Source: JBBKWG01 sp037968835 (GTDB taxonomy: Bacteria; Pseudomonadota; Alphaproteobacteria; Rhodobacterales; Rhodobacteraceae). From it: DNA of 32,785 nucleotides. How positions within the stretch are numbered: the first letter of the stretch is position 1; every line of letters begins with the position of its first letter. Below are positions 1 to 9,046 of the stretch, in pieces. Below the pieces are notes generated by a model. It did no database searches. It saw only the letters and a list, made by a program, of their open reading frames with translations, and was not told the DNA's origin. Location of the stretch: assembly GCA_037968835.1 (NCBI GenBank), contig JBBKWG010000029.1, positions 1 through 32,785 on the forward strand, read 5' to 3'. The position numbers and the translations under genes were made by a program.

Positions 1-1008
1 TTTGAGTTCGACCCCCCGCGCCCTTGTCGCCGCAACGAGCGTTTGGATCTGCGCCGCGCTCCAGTCAGGCAGCCGGAACTGAAACGACGAACCGACGCGC
101 ACAAGTCCCGGGTCGCGCGCGATCGAGCGCAGATGTGGAAGGTTGCCAAGGCCCTCTTCCATCGCGTCGTGCAGCGCCGCCCACCGCGCCACCTGAACCG
201 GCAGCGCCGCTAGTTGCGGACGCAAAATCGCCGCGCGCAGGTTGTCCATGCGTCCGGAAATGTTCGGCGTGACGTCGCGCAGCGTCTCGAACGCCTCGGG
301 CGGTGGGGCAGCGCGGTGGCGGTCATAGAGCATATACGATCCCGACAGCAAGATCGCACGGGCAGCAATCTGGTCGTCATCCGTGGTCAGGAATCCGCCT
401 TCACCCGAATTGATGTGCTTGTAGGTCTGCGCCGAATAGCAGGCCACACGCCCGTGACGCCCCGAGGGCAAGCCGCCCCAACTGCCGCCCATGGTGTGTG
501 CGCAGTCCTCGACGATTGAAACGCCGCAATCGGCGGCGATGACCCCGATGCAGTCCATGTCGGGCTGGTGGCCGCGCATGTGGGACAACATAAGCACTTT
601 CGCACCCGTGGCGTCTGCCTGCGACTTCAGGTGGTCGGGGTCGATAGTAAGGCTTTCGTTGGTTTCGACAAAGATCGGTCGCGCACCAAGGCTCGCGATG
701 GCTCCTGGCACCGGGGCCAGTGTAAACGCATTGGTCAGGACCGGCTCGCCGGGCTTGACGCCAAGCGCCCGCAGCGCGGTGGCCAGTGCATAGCCGCCCG
801 AGGCGACAGCAAGGCAGTATTTCGCGCCGGTAAAGGTGGCAAATTCCTCTTCCAGCAGCGCGGTCTCGCTGATTTCGTCGCCGACGGTATTGTAGCGGTG
901 CAATCGTCCGTGGCGCAGAACCGCAAGTGCGGCCTCAATCCCGGCGTCGGGAATCGGCTCCTGCTGGGTGAAGCTGCCGGAAAAGTTTTCGCGGGCGGTG
1001 TCGGGCAT
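1..1008 (-). CDS. DegT/DnrJ/EryC1/StrS-family PLP aminotransferase (3' end missing)
   Basis: The first 336 residues are visible; the frame is still open at the window edge, so the last part is missing (the family is usually 370-400 residues). A central GHQPDMD...VEDCAH segment (about 146-171) and the PLP-lysine motif QTYKHINSGEGG, with Lys197 as the predicted Schiff-base lysine, identify the fold type I sugar-aminotransferase family. These enzymes usually transfer an amino group to keto sugars used in surface glycans or secondary metabolites. The substrate cannot be told from this sequence. The ATG at 1008 has a GGAGG seven bases upstream on the minus strand. The gene is divergent from the MmgE/PrpD gene. 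No sugar-biosynthesis neighbour is visible on this side. Confidence 0.88.
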   Translation of the reverse strand, partial: MPDTARENFSGSFTQQEPIPDAGIEAALAVLRHGRLHRYNTVGDEISETALLEEEFATFTGAKYCLAVASGGYALATALRALGVKPGEPVLTNAFTLAPVPGAIASLGARPIFVETNESLTIDPDHLKSQADATGAKVLMLSHMRGHQPDMDCIGVIAADCGVSIVEDCAHTMGGSWGGLPSGRHGRVACYSAQTYKHINSGEGGFLTTDDDQIAARAILLSGSYMLYDRHRAAPPPEAFETLRDVTPNISGRMDNLRAAILRPQLAALPVQVARWAALHDAMEEGLGNLPHLRSIARDPGLVRVGSSFQFRLPDWSAAQIQTLVAATRARGVELK

Positions 1009-1128
1009 CGGGAGCCTCCGTTTTCCCTACATTGCTCGCCCCGCGCGCACCGTCAATGTCGCGTCGCGACCTGAAAGGTGTCGGAGATCGGCCAGCGGGT
1101 GACTTTGGCAAGGCGCAGCATCGAAAGA

Positions 1129-2448
1129 ATGAAGGCGAGCGAATTCATTCATGCACTCCATTGGCAGAACATCCCCGACGCTGTGCAGGCGCGCACGAAA
1201 TTGTGTCTGCTCGACCTGATCGGCGTCGCTGCGGGCGGATCGACCACGCGACTGTCGCGTATCGTGCGCGACCACGCGGCGTCGGAGTTCGGCGGAGCGG
1301 TTCCAATGCTGTTCGACGGGCGCAGCGCCAGCGCGTCGGGGGTGGCGCTGGCTGCGGGCATGACCATCGACGCACTCGACGGACACGACGGATACAACCC
1401 GGCCAAGGGCCATGTCGGATGCGGTCTGCTGGCCGGGATGCTGCCATTCGCGCGGGGTCACTCAGGAGCCGAGATGCTGGCGGTTCTGACGACCGGATAT
1501 GAGCTAGGATCTCGGCTGGCCGTGGCTTTGCACGCAACGGTGCCCGACTACCACACATCGGGTGCATGGGTCGCGGTCGCGGTCGCTGCGGTCGGATCGC
1601 GGCTTGAAGGATTGACCGGCGAGCAAACAGCGCATGCCATGGGGATCGCAGAATATCACGGGCCGCGCAGTCAGATGATGCGCTGCATCGACACGCCCAC
1701 GATGCTGAAAGACGGCTCTGGCTGGGGCGCGATGGCCGGCGTTTCGGCGGTGCGGCTGGCCTCGGCAGGTTTCACTGGCGCGCCCGCGATTACATTTACC
1801 GGTCCTGCGTGGCAGGATCTCGGCGCACGCTGGCTGATCCTCGAGCAATACTTCAAACCCTATCCCGTGTGTCGGTGGGCACAGGCTCCTGTCGAGGGGG
1901 TTCTGGCGTTGCGCCGCGAACACGCGCTCGCTTCGCGCGATGTGGCCGGGATCGAGATCGAGACCTTTCACGAAGCGACCCGGCTTGCGGTGAACAGGCC
2001 CGCGACGACCGAAGAAGCGCAGTATTCAACGTCGTTTCCCACCGCAGTCGCAATGGTTCGCGGCAATCTCGGCCCGTCTGACATTTCCGACGACGCACTG
2101 GCCGATCCAGAAGTGCGGCGCGTCAGCCAGCATGTGACAATGCGCGAATCCGACAAGGCGAATGCCGCTTTTCCCGAAACCCGGCTGGCCCGCGTGACTC
2201 TGAACCTTGTCGATGGGCGCAAGCTGACCGGGGAATGGTGCGAACCTCGCTGGAACCCCGACGCACCACCGAGCGAGGCGGAGTTGCGCGCAAAATTCCA
2301 TGATCTTGCCGACGACATCCTGAGCCGTGACCGCGCCAGCCGGATCGAGGCGGCCATCGACACGTTGGAAACTACCGATTTCTCGGCCCTTGGCGACTTG
2401 CTATGTCAGCCGATCAGTTCGGAAACGACCTTATCGAGCGCCAAGTAA
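1129..2448 (+). CDS. MmgE/PrpD family protein
   Basis: The 439-residue protein starts KASEFIHALHW and continues into LLDLIGVAAGG, the typical N-terminus of MmgE/PrpD proteins. The segment LDGHDGYNPAKGHVGCG (about 83-99) matches the family's conserved DxHD...H region. The family includes 2-methylcitrate dehydratase, cis-aconitate decarboxylase and iminodisuccinate epimerase, so the reaction is probably a dehydration, decarboxylation or epimerisation of a small polycarboxylate. I cannot choose among these. An in-frame GTG at 1078 would add 17 residues; I prefer ATG 1129 because the family's conserved start begins there. The 3' end overlaps the convergent phosphatase gene by 43 bp. There is no prpB/prpC neighbour, so a methylcitrate-cycle role is not supported. 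Confidence 0.87.
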   Translation: MKASEFIHALHWQNIPDAVQARTKLCLLDLIGVAAGGSTTRLSRIVRDHAASEFGGAVPMLFDGRSASASGVALAAGMTIDALDGHDGYNPAKGHVGCGLLAGMLPFARGHSGAEMLAVLTTGYELGSRLAVALHATVPDYHTSGAWVAVAVAAVGSRLEGLTGEQTAHAMGIAEYHGPRSQMMRCIDTPTMLKDGSGWGAMAGVSAVRLASAGFTGAPAITFTGPAWQDLGARWLILEQYFKPYPVCRWAQAPVEGVLALRREHALASRDVAGIEIETFHEATRLAVNRPATTEEAQYSTSFPTAVAMVRGNLGPSDISDDALADPEVRRVSQHVTMRESDKANAAFPETRLARVTLNLVDGRKLTGEWCEPRWNPDAPPSEAELRAKFHDLADDILSRDRASRIEAAIDTLETTDFSALGDLLCQPISSETTLSSAK

Positions 2449-3071
2449 TCCGCGATCAGGGCATCGGGGTTGAGCCGCGCCACGCCGCCGCCTTCAGGCC
2501 CGAATCCGACCAGCACGGCAGGAACTCCCGCCGCGCGCGCGGTTTTCACATCGGTTTCGGTGTCGCCGACAAGAAGCGAGCGCGTCCGATCCCCGCCCGC
2601 GCGACGCACTGCTTCGACAAATGGAGCGGCGTCGGGCTTGCGAACGAGAAGCGTATCGGCACCGATCAGAGATCCGAACAAGTGCCGCACGCCAAGCCGG
2701 TCCATCAGCGTTTCCGCCAATCCTTCGGGCTTGCTGGTGCAGATGCCGATGGCGTAACCATTGGCCAGAAGTCGCTCCACCGCGTCGCGCGCGCCGGGGT
2801 AAAGTCGGGTCTGATGGTCGATGTTATCGCCGTAATACGCGATAAAGGCTGGAAATTCTCGGTCGATGTCTGTCTCGACCGCCTGACCGTTCAGTCGGGA
2901 AAATCCGAGCCGCAACATCGCACGTCCGCCGTGAAATGCAGTCAGCTTGTCGGCCGCCGGGTCCAGCATATCGCCGTGTCCCAGCCTTGAAAAACAAGCG
3001 TTCGCAGCGGCGATCAGATCGGCACTTGTGTCCGCAAGGGTGCCATCGAGATCAAAAATGACTGTTTTCAT
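2406..3071 (-). CDS. gph: phosphoglycolate phosphatase (HAD superfamily)
   Basis: This 221-residue protein has all four HAD motifs in order: FDLDGTLADT at the N-terminus (nucleophile Asp7, acid Asp9), ICTSKP (motif II Thr/Ser), a RKPD lysine (motif III) and VGDTETD (motif IV). The helical cap between motifs I and II and the overall length fit Gph, which dephosphorylates 2-phosphoglycolate to glycolate. Other small phosphate monoesters are possible, because HAD family members are hard to separate by sequence. The ATG at 3071 puts the DxDGT motif at residue 7, as expected. It diverges from glmU across about 120 bp, and its last 43 bp overlap the convergent MmgE/PrpD gene. Confidence 0.9.
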   Translation of the reverse strand: MKTVIFDLDGTLADTSADLIAAANACFSRLGHGDMLDPAADKLTAFHGGRAMLRLGFSRLNGQAVETDIDREFPAFIAYYGDNIDHQTRLYPGARDAVERLLANGYAIGICTSKPEGLAETLMDRLGVRHLFGSLIGADTLLVRKPDAAPFVEAVRRAGGDRTRSLLVGDTETDVKTARAAGVPAVLVGFGPEGGGVARLNPDALIADYLALDKVVSELIG

Positions 3072-3194
3072 TGCGGCTCCATCGGCAAATCCTTGCCCGC
3101 AATGTAACCTCTGGCAACATGAAGTGAAGCTGCCGGGGCTTGCGGGATGCGTCCCTCCGGCTAGAACGGCTGCAACAAAAAGGAAAGAGCAGGC

Positions 3195-4547
3195 ATGTCC
3201 ACCCATCTGATCCTTCTGGCCGCAGGGTCGGGAACGCGGATGCAATCGGATCGACCCAAGGTCTTGCACGAGATCGCTGGCGCTCCGCTTTTCGCCCATG
3301 CTCTTGCGTCGGCTGCCGAAGTTGCCGACGGCCGGCGCGTGATGATCGTCGGGCTTGACGCGTCCGCGCTGACGGCAGCGGTCGGGGAGATCGACGACGA
3401 CGTGACGATTGTCGAGCAATCAGAGCAACTTGGCACGGCGCACGCGGTCTCGATGGCGACACCTGCGCTAGACGGTGCTGGCGGCGATACGGTCGTTCTT
3501 TATGGCGACACGCCGTTCATTCGTCCCGAAACGCTTGCGGCGATGTCCGATGCGCGCAAGCAGGGCGCCGACGTGGTGGTGCTGGGGTTCGAGGCGGGCG
3601 ATCCGGGCCACTATGGCCGCTTGCTGACGGATGGCGAGACGCTTTTGCGCATCGTTGAATGGAAAGATGCGACCGAAGACGAACGCGCGGTGACACTCTG
3701 CAATTCCGGCGTCGTCATGGCGGCGACGGATACGCTTCTGCGGCTTGCGGCAGCGGTGGGAAACGACAACGCGGCGGGCGAGTATTACCTGACCGACATC
3801 GTTGCGCTGGCGCATTCCGAGGGCCTGAATACGCGCGTGGTCACCTGTGACGAGCGTGAAACTCTAGGAGTGAACACGCGCGCCGATCTGGCTGCCGCCG
3901 AAGCCGTGTTCCAATGCCGCGCGCGCGCTGAAGCCTTGGAAACAGGGGTCACGCTGCAAGCGCCCGATACGGTTTTCTTCGCCTACGATACGGTGATCGG
4001 ACGCGATGCGCTGGTCGAACCGAATGTCGTGTTCGGCCCCGGCGTCACTGTCGAAAGCGGCGCGACGATCCGCGCGTTCAGCCATCTCGAAGGCTGTCAC
4101 GTCGGATCGGGGGCAGTCGTCGGCCCCTATGCACGCCTGCGCCCCGGTGCGGAATTATCCAATGATGTCAAGGTGGGTAACTTCGTCGAGATCAAGAACG
4201 CGACGCTTGGCGACGGTGCCAAAGTCAACCATCTGAGTTATATCGGCGACGCCTCGATCGGGGCGGCCACCAACATCGGCGCGGGCACGGTGACCTGCAA
4301 CTACGACGGCGTGTTCAAGCACCGCACCGAAATCGGCGAGCGGGTGTTCATCGGGTCCGACACAATGCTGGTCGCGCCGGTCAAGATCGGGAACGACGCC
4401 ATGACCGCGTCCGGCTCGGTCATCACCGAGGACGTGCCGGCGGGCGATCTCGCACTTGGTCGCGCACGACAAGAGAACAAGGCGGGTTTTGCACGCCGCT
4501 TGTTCGAGAAGCTTCGAGCTGCAAAAGCGGCCGAGAAGGGTTTGTAA
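3195..4547 (+). CDS. glmU: bifunctional GlmU: GlcNAc-1-P uridyltransferase / GlcN-1-P acetyltransferase
   Basis: The 450-residue protein makes UDP-GlcNAc for peptidoglycan and lipopolysaccharide in two steps. The N-terminal half (1 to about 225) is a nucleotidyltransferase with LAAGSGTRMQSDRPKVL (Arg15, Lys22) and the metal-binding YGDTP. The C-terminal half (about 245-430) is a left-handed beta-helix with hexapeptide repeats, and contains VNHLSYIGD and the TCNYDG acetyltransferase signature. The length is normal for GlmU. The start has an AGGA-type ribosome site about 10 bases upstream. The gene lies two bases before glmS, which makes its substrate precursor, so the two are surely cotranscribed. 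Confidence 0.98.
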   Translation: MSTHLILLAAGSGTRMQSDRPKVLHEIAGAPLFAHALASAAEVADGRRVMIVGLDASALTAAVGEIDDDVTIVEQSEQLGTAHAVSMATPALDGAGGDTVVLYGDTPFIRPETLAAMSDARKQGADVVVLGFEAGDPGHYGRLLTDGETLLRIVEWKDATEDERAVTLCNSGVVMAATDTLLRLAAAVGNDNAAGEYYLTDIVALAHSEGLNTRVVTCDERETLGVNTRADLAAAEAVFQCRARAEALETGVTLQAPDTVFFAYDTVIGRDALVEPNVVFGPGVTVESGATIRAFSHLEGCHVGSGAVVGPYARLRPGAELSNDVKVGNFVEIKNATLGDGAKVNHLSYIGDASIGAATNIGAGTVTCNYDGVFKHRTEIGERVFIGSDTMLVAPVKIGNDAMTASGSVITEDVPAGDLALGRARQENKAGFARRLFEKLRAAKAAEKGL

Positions 4548-4549
4548 TC

Positions 4550-6364
4550 ATGTGTGGAATTGTCGGAATTCTGGGCCATCATGAAGCCGCGCCAACACTT
4601 GTCGAGGCACTGAAACGGTTGGAGTATCGGGGTTATGACAGCGCTGGAATCGCGACAGTTTCGGGCGGAAAGCTGGACCGGCGACGTGCGGTCGGCAAAC
4701 TGGTCAACCTCTCCGATCTGCTGGTGCACGATCCATTGCCGGGCAAGGCCGGAATCGGTCACACGCGATGGGCCACCCACGGTGCCCCGTCGGTGTCAAA
4801 CGCACATCCTCACAAGGCTGGGCCGGTAGCCGTCGTTCACAACGGAATAATTGAAAATTACAAGGAGTTACGTGCCGATCTTAAAGAGCGCGGCTATCAG
4901 ACCGTGACTGAAACCGACACCGAGACGGTGGCGCTGGTCGCCCAGAGCTACCTTGATCAGGGTCTCGCGCCGCGTGACGCCGCCGAACAGACCATCGCAC
5001 GGCTCGAGGGCGCGTTTGCGCTGGCGTTCCTGTTCGATGGCGAGGACGATCTGATCATTGCTGCCCGCAAAGGCTCGCCGCTGGCAGTCGGGCACGGGGA
5101 TGGCGAGATGTTCCTTGGCTCGGACGCGATTGCCCTGGCGCCGATGACCGACCGGATCACGTATCTGGAGGAAGGCGACCGCGCGGTTCTGACCCGTGCG
5201 GGTGTCGAAATCTGGGATGCCGCCGGTCGCCGCGCGAACCGCGAGATGCGCACCATCCAAATCGACGCGACGCGGATCGAAAAGGGCGCGCACAAGCACT
5301 TCATGGCCAAGGAAATCGCCGAACAGCCAAGTGTGCTGGCAGATGCGATCAAGCATTATGTGGGCGACGATGCGTTGAAATTGCCCAAGGACATGCCCGA
5401 TTTCGCCGATGTCGAGCGTATCGTCATGGTTGCCTGCGGCACCGCTTTCTATGCCTGCATGACGGCGAAATACTGGATCGAGCGGTTGGCCGGCATTCCA
5501 GTCGAGGTCGATGTCGCGTCCGAGTTCCGCTATCGCGCGCCGCCGATCGGCGCGAAAACGCTGGCGATCTTCGTCAGCCAATCGGGCGAAACCGCCGATA
5601 CGCTGGCAGCCCTGCGCTATGTCGCCGAGAAGGCGCGGATCCTCAGCGTGGTCAACGTTGCCGAAAGCTCGATTGCGCGGGAAAGCGACATCGCTTTGCC
5701 GATTCTGGCGGGAACCGAAATCGGGGTCGCCTCGACCAAGGCGTTCACCTGCCAGTTGACCGTCCTGCTGGCGCTGGCACTGAAAGCCGGGTCGGACCGC
5801 GGCATGATTTCGAGCGATGAGATGTCCGGGCATGTTGCGGATCTCAAGGGTCTGCCGGGTCGGGTTTCGCTGGCGCTTGGCGCGTCGGAGGCGATTGCGG
5901 CGGTGGCCAACAAACTGGCCGAGGCACAGGACATCCTGTTTCTGGGGCGTGGTCAAATGTATCCTCTGGCATTGGAAGGCGCTCTAAAACTGAAAGAAAT
6001 CAGCTATATACACGCCGAAGGTTACGCGTCTGGCGAACTGAAGCACGGGCCGATCGCGCTGATCGATCAGCACGTGCCGGTGATCGTGATGGCGCCCGAG
6101 GACGCACTGTTCGACAAGACGGTGTCGAACATGCAGGAAGTCATGGCGCGGGGCGGCAAGGTGGTTCTGATCAGCGACCGCGCCGGTATCGCGGCGGCGG
6201 GCGACGGCACATGGGCAGTGATCGAGATGCCGCAAGTGCCGGATATTCTGGCCCCGATCGTTTACGCCATCCCGGCGCAATTGCTGGCCTATCACACGGC
6301 GGTGGCCAAGGGGACCGATGTGGATCAGCCAAGGAACCTCGCGAAATCGGTAACGGTCGAGTAG
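4550..6364 (+). CDS. glmS: glutamine-fructose-6-phosphate aminotransferase (isomerizing)
   Basis: The 604-residue protein converts fructose-6-phosphate and glutamine to glucosamine-6-phosphate, the entry step of amino-sugar synthesis. It starts MCGIVGILG, so Cys2 becomes the N-terminal nucleophile of the class II glutaminase domain after Met removal. EYRGYDSAGIA and HTRWATHG follow in that domain. Two SIS domains form the isomerase half, with ACGTAFYA and SQSGETADT in the first and the conserved LAKSVTVE tail at the end. The gene begins two bases after the glmU stop. I see no glmS ribozyme-like leader; that regulation belongs to Gram-positive bacteria. Length and motifs are complete. Confidence 0.98.
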   Translation: MCGIVGILGHHEAAPTLVEALKRLEYRGYDSAGIATVSGGKLDRRRAVGKLVNLSDLLVHDPLPGKAGIGHTRWATHGAPSVSNAHPHKAGPVAVVHNGIIENYKELRADLKERGYQTVTETDTETVALVAQSYLDQGLAPRDAAEQTIARLEGAFALAFLFDGEDDLIIAARKGSPLAVGHGDGEMFLGSDAIALAPMTDRITYLEEGDRAVLTRAGVEIWDAAGRRANREMRTIQIDATRIEKGAHKHFMAKEIAEQPSVLADAIKHYVGDDALKLPKDMPDFADVERIVMVACGTAFYACMTAKYWIERLAGIPVEVDVASEFRYRAPPIGAKTLAIFVSQSGETADTLAALRYVAEKARILSVVNVAESSIARESDIALPILAGTEIGVASTKAFTCQLTVLLALALKAGSDRGMISSDEMSGHVADLKGLPGRVSLALGASEAIAAVANKLAEAQDILFLGRGQMYPLALEGALKLKEISYIHAEGYASGELKHGPIALIDQHVPVIVMAPEDALFDKTVSNMQEVMARGGKVVLISDRAGIAAAGDGTWAVIEMPQVPDILAPIVYAIPAQLLAYHTAVAKGTDVDQPRNLAKSVTVE

Positions 6365-6473
6365 CGGATTTCAAGGAAAAATATCGTGATCTCCCGACCT
6401 TCGAACGCCATGCTAGATTGCGGGTTGGGTTAGACGTTTGTCGTGCCCATCTCATTAGCCCGGGAGGTTCATC

Positions 6474-7382
6474 ATGGACGATCAACGACAGACCGACGAC
6501 CGCAAGAAAGCCAGCGATTTCGATCCGCGCATTCTTGAAATTTTCGATGGCTATGTTCACGGCCACTGCACGAAGCGCGAGTTTATCCGGCAGGCAGGCA
6601 AGTATGCCGCCGCTGGCGTGACCGGAGCCATGATCCTCGATCAGCTTCAGCCGAACTACGCCTGGGCGCAGCAGGTCGAGCCCGACGATCCGGCCATCGA
6701 GACCGAGATCGTGGAATACGAAAGCCCCGACGGCAATGGCACGATCCGGGGATTGATGGCGGCGCCTGCGGGCGCGACTGGCACGCTTCCCGCTGTGCTG
6801 GTTATCCATGAAAACCGGGGGCTTAACCCCTATATCGAAGATGTGGTTCGACGCACCGCGAAGGCTGGATTCCTGGCGTTCGGTCCCGACGGTCTGACCC
6901 CGCTAGGCGGGTATCCGGGCACTGATGAAGAAGGGCGCGAGATGCAGCAGAAGCTGGATGGCGCCAAGCTGATGGAGGATTTCTTTGCCGCCTTCGAGTT
7001 CCTGCGCGACCACGAAAGATCCAGCGGCAAGGTCGGTGCGGTGGGGTTCTGCTATGGTGGCGGGGTCTGCAATGCGCTTGCGGTCGCCTATCCCGATCTT
7101 GCGGCCTCGGTGCCGTTTTATGGTCGACAGGCGGCGTCCGAGGATGTTGCGGCGATCCAGGCGCCGCTGCTGATCCACTACGCGGGACTCGACGAGCGGA
7201 TCAACGCGGGTTGGGAGGCTTATTCGCAGGCTCTGAAAGAGAACCAGAAAGAATTCAGCGTCCATTTCTATCCCGATGTGAACCACGGTTTCCACAACGA
7301 CACGACGCCGCGCTATGACGAGGAAGCGGCGACGCTGGCGTGGGACAGGACCATCGCCTTCTTCAACGAGAAGCTGGCTTAA
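6474..7382 (+). CDS. dienelactone hydrolase family protein with Tat-like leader
   Basis: The 302-residue alpha/beta hydrolase has a Cys nucleophile elbow GFCYGGG (Cys193), an acid Asp240 in YAGLDERI and a His271 in NHGFHND. This is the Cys-Asp-His triad of dienelactone hydrolases, which open lactone or ester bonds. HENRGLNPYIEDV (about 112-124) is also typical of the family. Residues 33-66 read TKREFIRQAGK, then a moderately hydrophobic stretch, then YAWAQQ. This resembles a twin-arginine signal in which the first Arg is Lys, preceded by a long 32-residue charged region. Export is therefore plausible but unproven. GGGAGG lies six bases before the ATG. The gene stands alone and the true substrate is unknown. 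Confidence 0.9.
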   Translation: MDDQRQTDDRKKASDFDPRILEIFDGYVHGHCTKREFIRQAGKYAAAGVTGAMILDQLQPNYAWAQQVEPDDPAIETEIVEYESPDGNGTIRGLMAAPAGATGTLPAVLVIHENRGLNPYIEDVVRRTAKAGFLAFGPDGLTPLGGYPGTDEEGREMQQKLDGAKLMEDFFAAFEFLRDHERSSGKVGAVGFCYGGGVCNALAVAYPDLAASVPFYGRQAASEDVAAIQAPLLIHYAGLDERINAGWEAYSQALKENQKEFSVHFYPDVNHGFHNDTTPRYDEEAATLAWDRTIAFFNEKLA

Positions 7383-7417
7383 TATACTGATTGCAAACGA
7401 AAACGGAGCGCCAGTCT

Positions 7418-9046
7418 CTACCCGCGCGCGCGCAATTCCCGTCGCATGATCTTGCCGGTCGCGGTCATTGGCAGGGCGTCGACGAACTCGATGGCGCGGG
7501 GGGCGACGTGGGGGCTGATGCGCTCTTTCACCCGCGCAATCAGGCGCTCTGCCAACCCGTCGCGGGACGCGCCGTCGCGCAGCACGACAAAGGCTTTGAC
7601 GATCTCGGTGCGCTCCGGATCGGGGATACCGACGGCGGCGGCGAGGACGACGTCGGGGTCGCCGGTCAGGCAATTTTCGATCTCGGTCGGGCCGATGCGA
7701 TAGCCTGAGGATGTGATGATGTCGTCGTCGCGCGAGACGTAGGTAATATAGCCGTCAGAACCCATCCGGCCAAGGTCGCCTGTCCTCAACCAGTCGCCGG
7801 AAAACTTGGCCGCGCTCTTGTCGGGCTGGTTCCAATAGCCGAGGAACATGACCGGATCGGGACGCCGGATCACGATCTCTCCGACCTCGCCAATGGATGT
7901 CGGTATCGCGTCGGTATTGTGTATGTTTAACGTATGTCCCGGCACCGCCTGCCCCATCGTACCCGGCCGGACGATTCCTAGGCCGTGGCAGGAGGCGACG
8001 ACGAGGTTGCATTCAGTCTGACCGTAAAGTTCGTTGATGGTCGCATTCAGCGTCTCGCGGCCCCACTCCAGCAGGTCGGCGGACAGGCTTTCACCGCCCG
8101 AACCGATGGCACGTATGCCGGCACCGGGCGGCACCTTCGTCTGCCGCATCAGCTTCAGCGCGGTTGGCGGCAGGAACAGGGTCTTGATGCGCTCGGACTC
8201 GATCAGGCGAAACGCGGCGTCGGGGTCGAATTTGCGCATCCGGTGGGCGACCAGCGGCACACCGAAGTAGAGGCACGGCATGGCAAGATCCATCAGACCG
8301 CCAATCCATGCCCAGTCCGCCGGGGTCCACCCGATGTCGCCGGATTGCGGAAACCGCTCCATGACCATCTCGACAGCCGGCAGATGGCCGATCAGGAAGC
8401 GGTGCGCATGAAGCGCGCCCTTGGGGGGACCGGTGGTTCCCGAGGTATAGATCAGCACCGCCGGATCATCGGCGGTGACGGGTTCGGGCCTGGAGATCGC
8501 CGGTGATTGCAGCGCGTCGGCAAGCGTCGAGACCGCGGGCCTGCCGTCGGCGTGGCGGGTGCCGGTAGTGAAGATGTGCGTGAGCGAGCCCGAAGCGGCA
8601 GCCGCGATCAGCTTGTCGAGGTTCGCATCGTCGGTGACGGCCAGCCTCGCACCGCTGTCCGACAGCCGATAGGCCAGCGCGTCTTCGCCAAACAGCGTGA
8701 ACAGCGGCAGCACGATCGCGCCGAGCTTCATGGCGGCGAAATGCGTGACCATGACTTCGGGCGACTGGCTGAGAACGACGGCAACGCGGTCGCCCTTGCG
8801 CACGCCCTTGGCGCGCATGGCGCTGGCGAGGCGGTCGGAGGCATCTTTCAGACGCCCATAAGTCCAGACCTGACGGATGCCCGCCCGCGAGATGTCGATG
8901 ATTGCGGGCCGGTCGGGATCGGCTGCCGCCCAGACGTCGCAGCAGGCTTGCGCGATGCTGAAATCAGCGGGCACGCGCCATTCGAAGTTGCGTTGGATCT
9001 CGTCCCAGCCACCTTGCGGCAGCGTGCGGAGATCGTCAGCGCGCAT
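7418..9046 (-). CDS. acyl-CoA synthetase (AMP-forming)
   Basis: The 542-residue ANL-superfamily enzyme activates a carboxylic acid to an acyl-adenylate and then to the CoA thioester. The ATP-phosphate loop IYTSGTTGPPKG sits at 199-210. LYGQTE follows mid-protein, then the hinge TGDLG, and the C-terminal catalytic Lys532 in TATGKIMRREL. Length and motif order match the AcsA-like/medium-chain acyl-CoA synthetase group. The acid used (acetate, a medium-chain or an aromatic acid) cannot be fixed from motifs. The ATG at 9046 lies inside the end of the upstream small exported-protein gene (11-bp overlap), so translation is probably coupled. The 3' end faces the dienelactone hydrolase gene. Confidence 0.95.
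   Translation of the reverse strand: MRADDLRTLPQGGWDEIQRNFEWRVPADFSIAQACCDVWAAADPDRPAIIDISRAGIRQVWTYGRLKDASDRLASAMRAKGVRKGDRVAVVLSQSPEVMVTHFAAMKLGAIVLPLFTLFGEDALAYRLSDSGARLAVTDDANLDKLIAAAASGSLTHIFTTGTRHADGRPAVSTLADALQSPAISRPEPVTADDPAVLIYTSGTTGPPKGALHAHRFLIGHLPAVEMVMERFPQSGDIGWTPADWAWIGGLMDLAMPCLYFGVPLVAHRMRKFDPDAAFRLIESERIKTLFLPPTALKLMRQTKVPPGAGIRAIGSGGESLSADLLEWGRETLNATINELYGQTECNLVVASCHGLGIVRPGTMGQAVPGHTLNIHNTDAIPTSIGEVGEIVIRRPDPVMFLGYWNQPDKSAAKFSGDWLRTGDLGRMGSDGYITYVSRDDDIITSSGYRIGPTEIENCLTGDPDVVLAAAVGIPDPERTEIVKAFVVLRDGASRDGLAERLIARVKERISPHVAPRAIEFVDALPMTATGKIMRRELRARG

Noticed and set aside
1058..1070. GTCGCG-T-CGCGAC palindrome between the DegT and MmgE/PrpD genes
   Set aside because: Short self-complementary CG-rich words are common at this GC content, and nothing else marks it as an operator.
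4868..5956. A 362-codon antisense frame inside glmS
   Set aside because: glmS is complete and unmistakable; the antisense reading has no domain.
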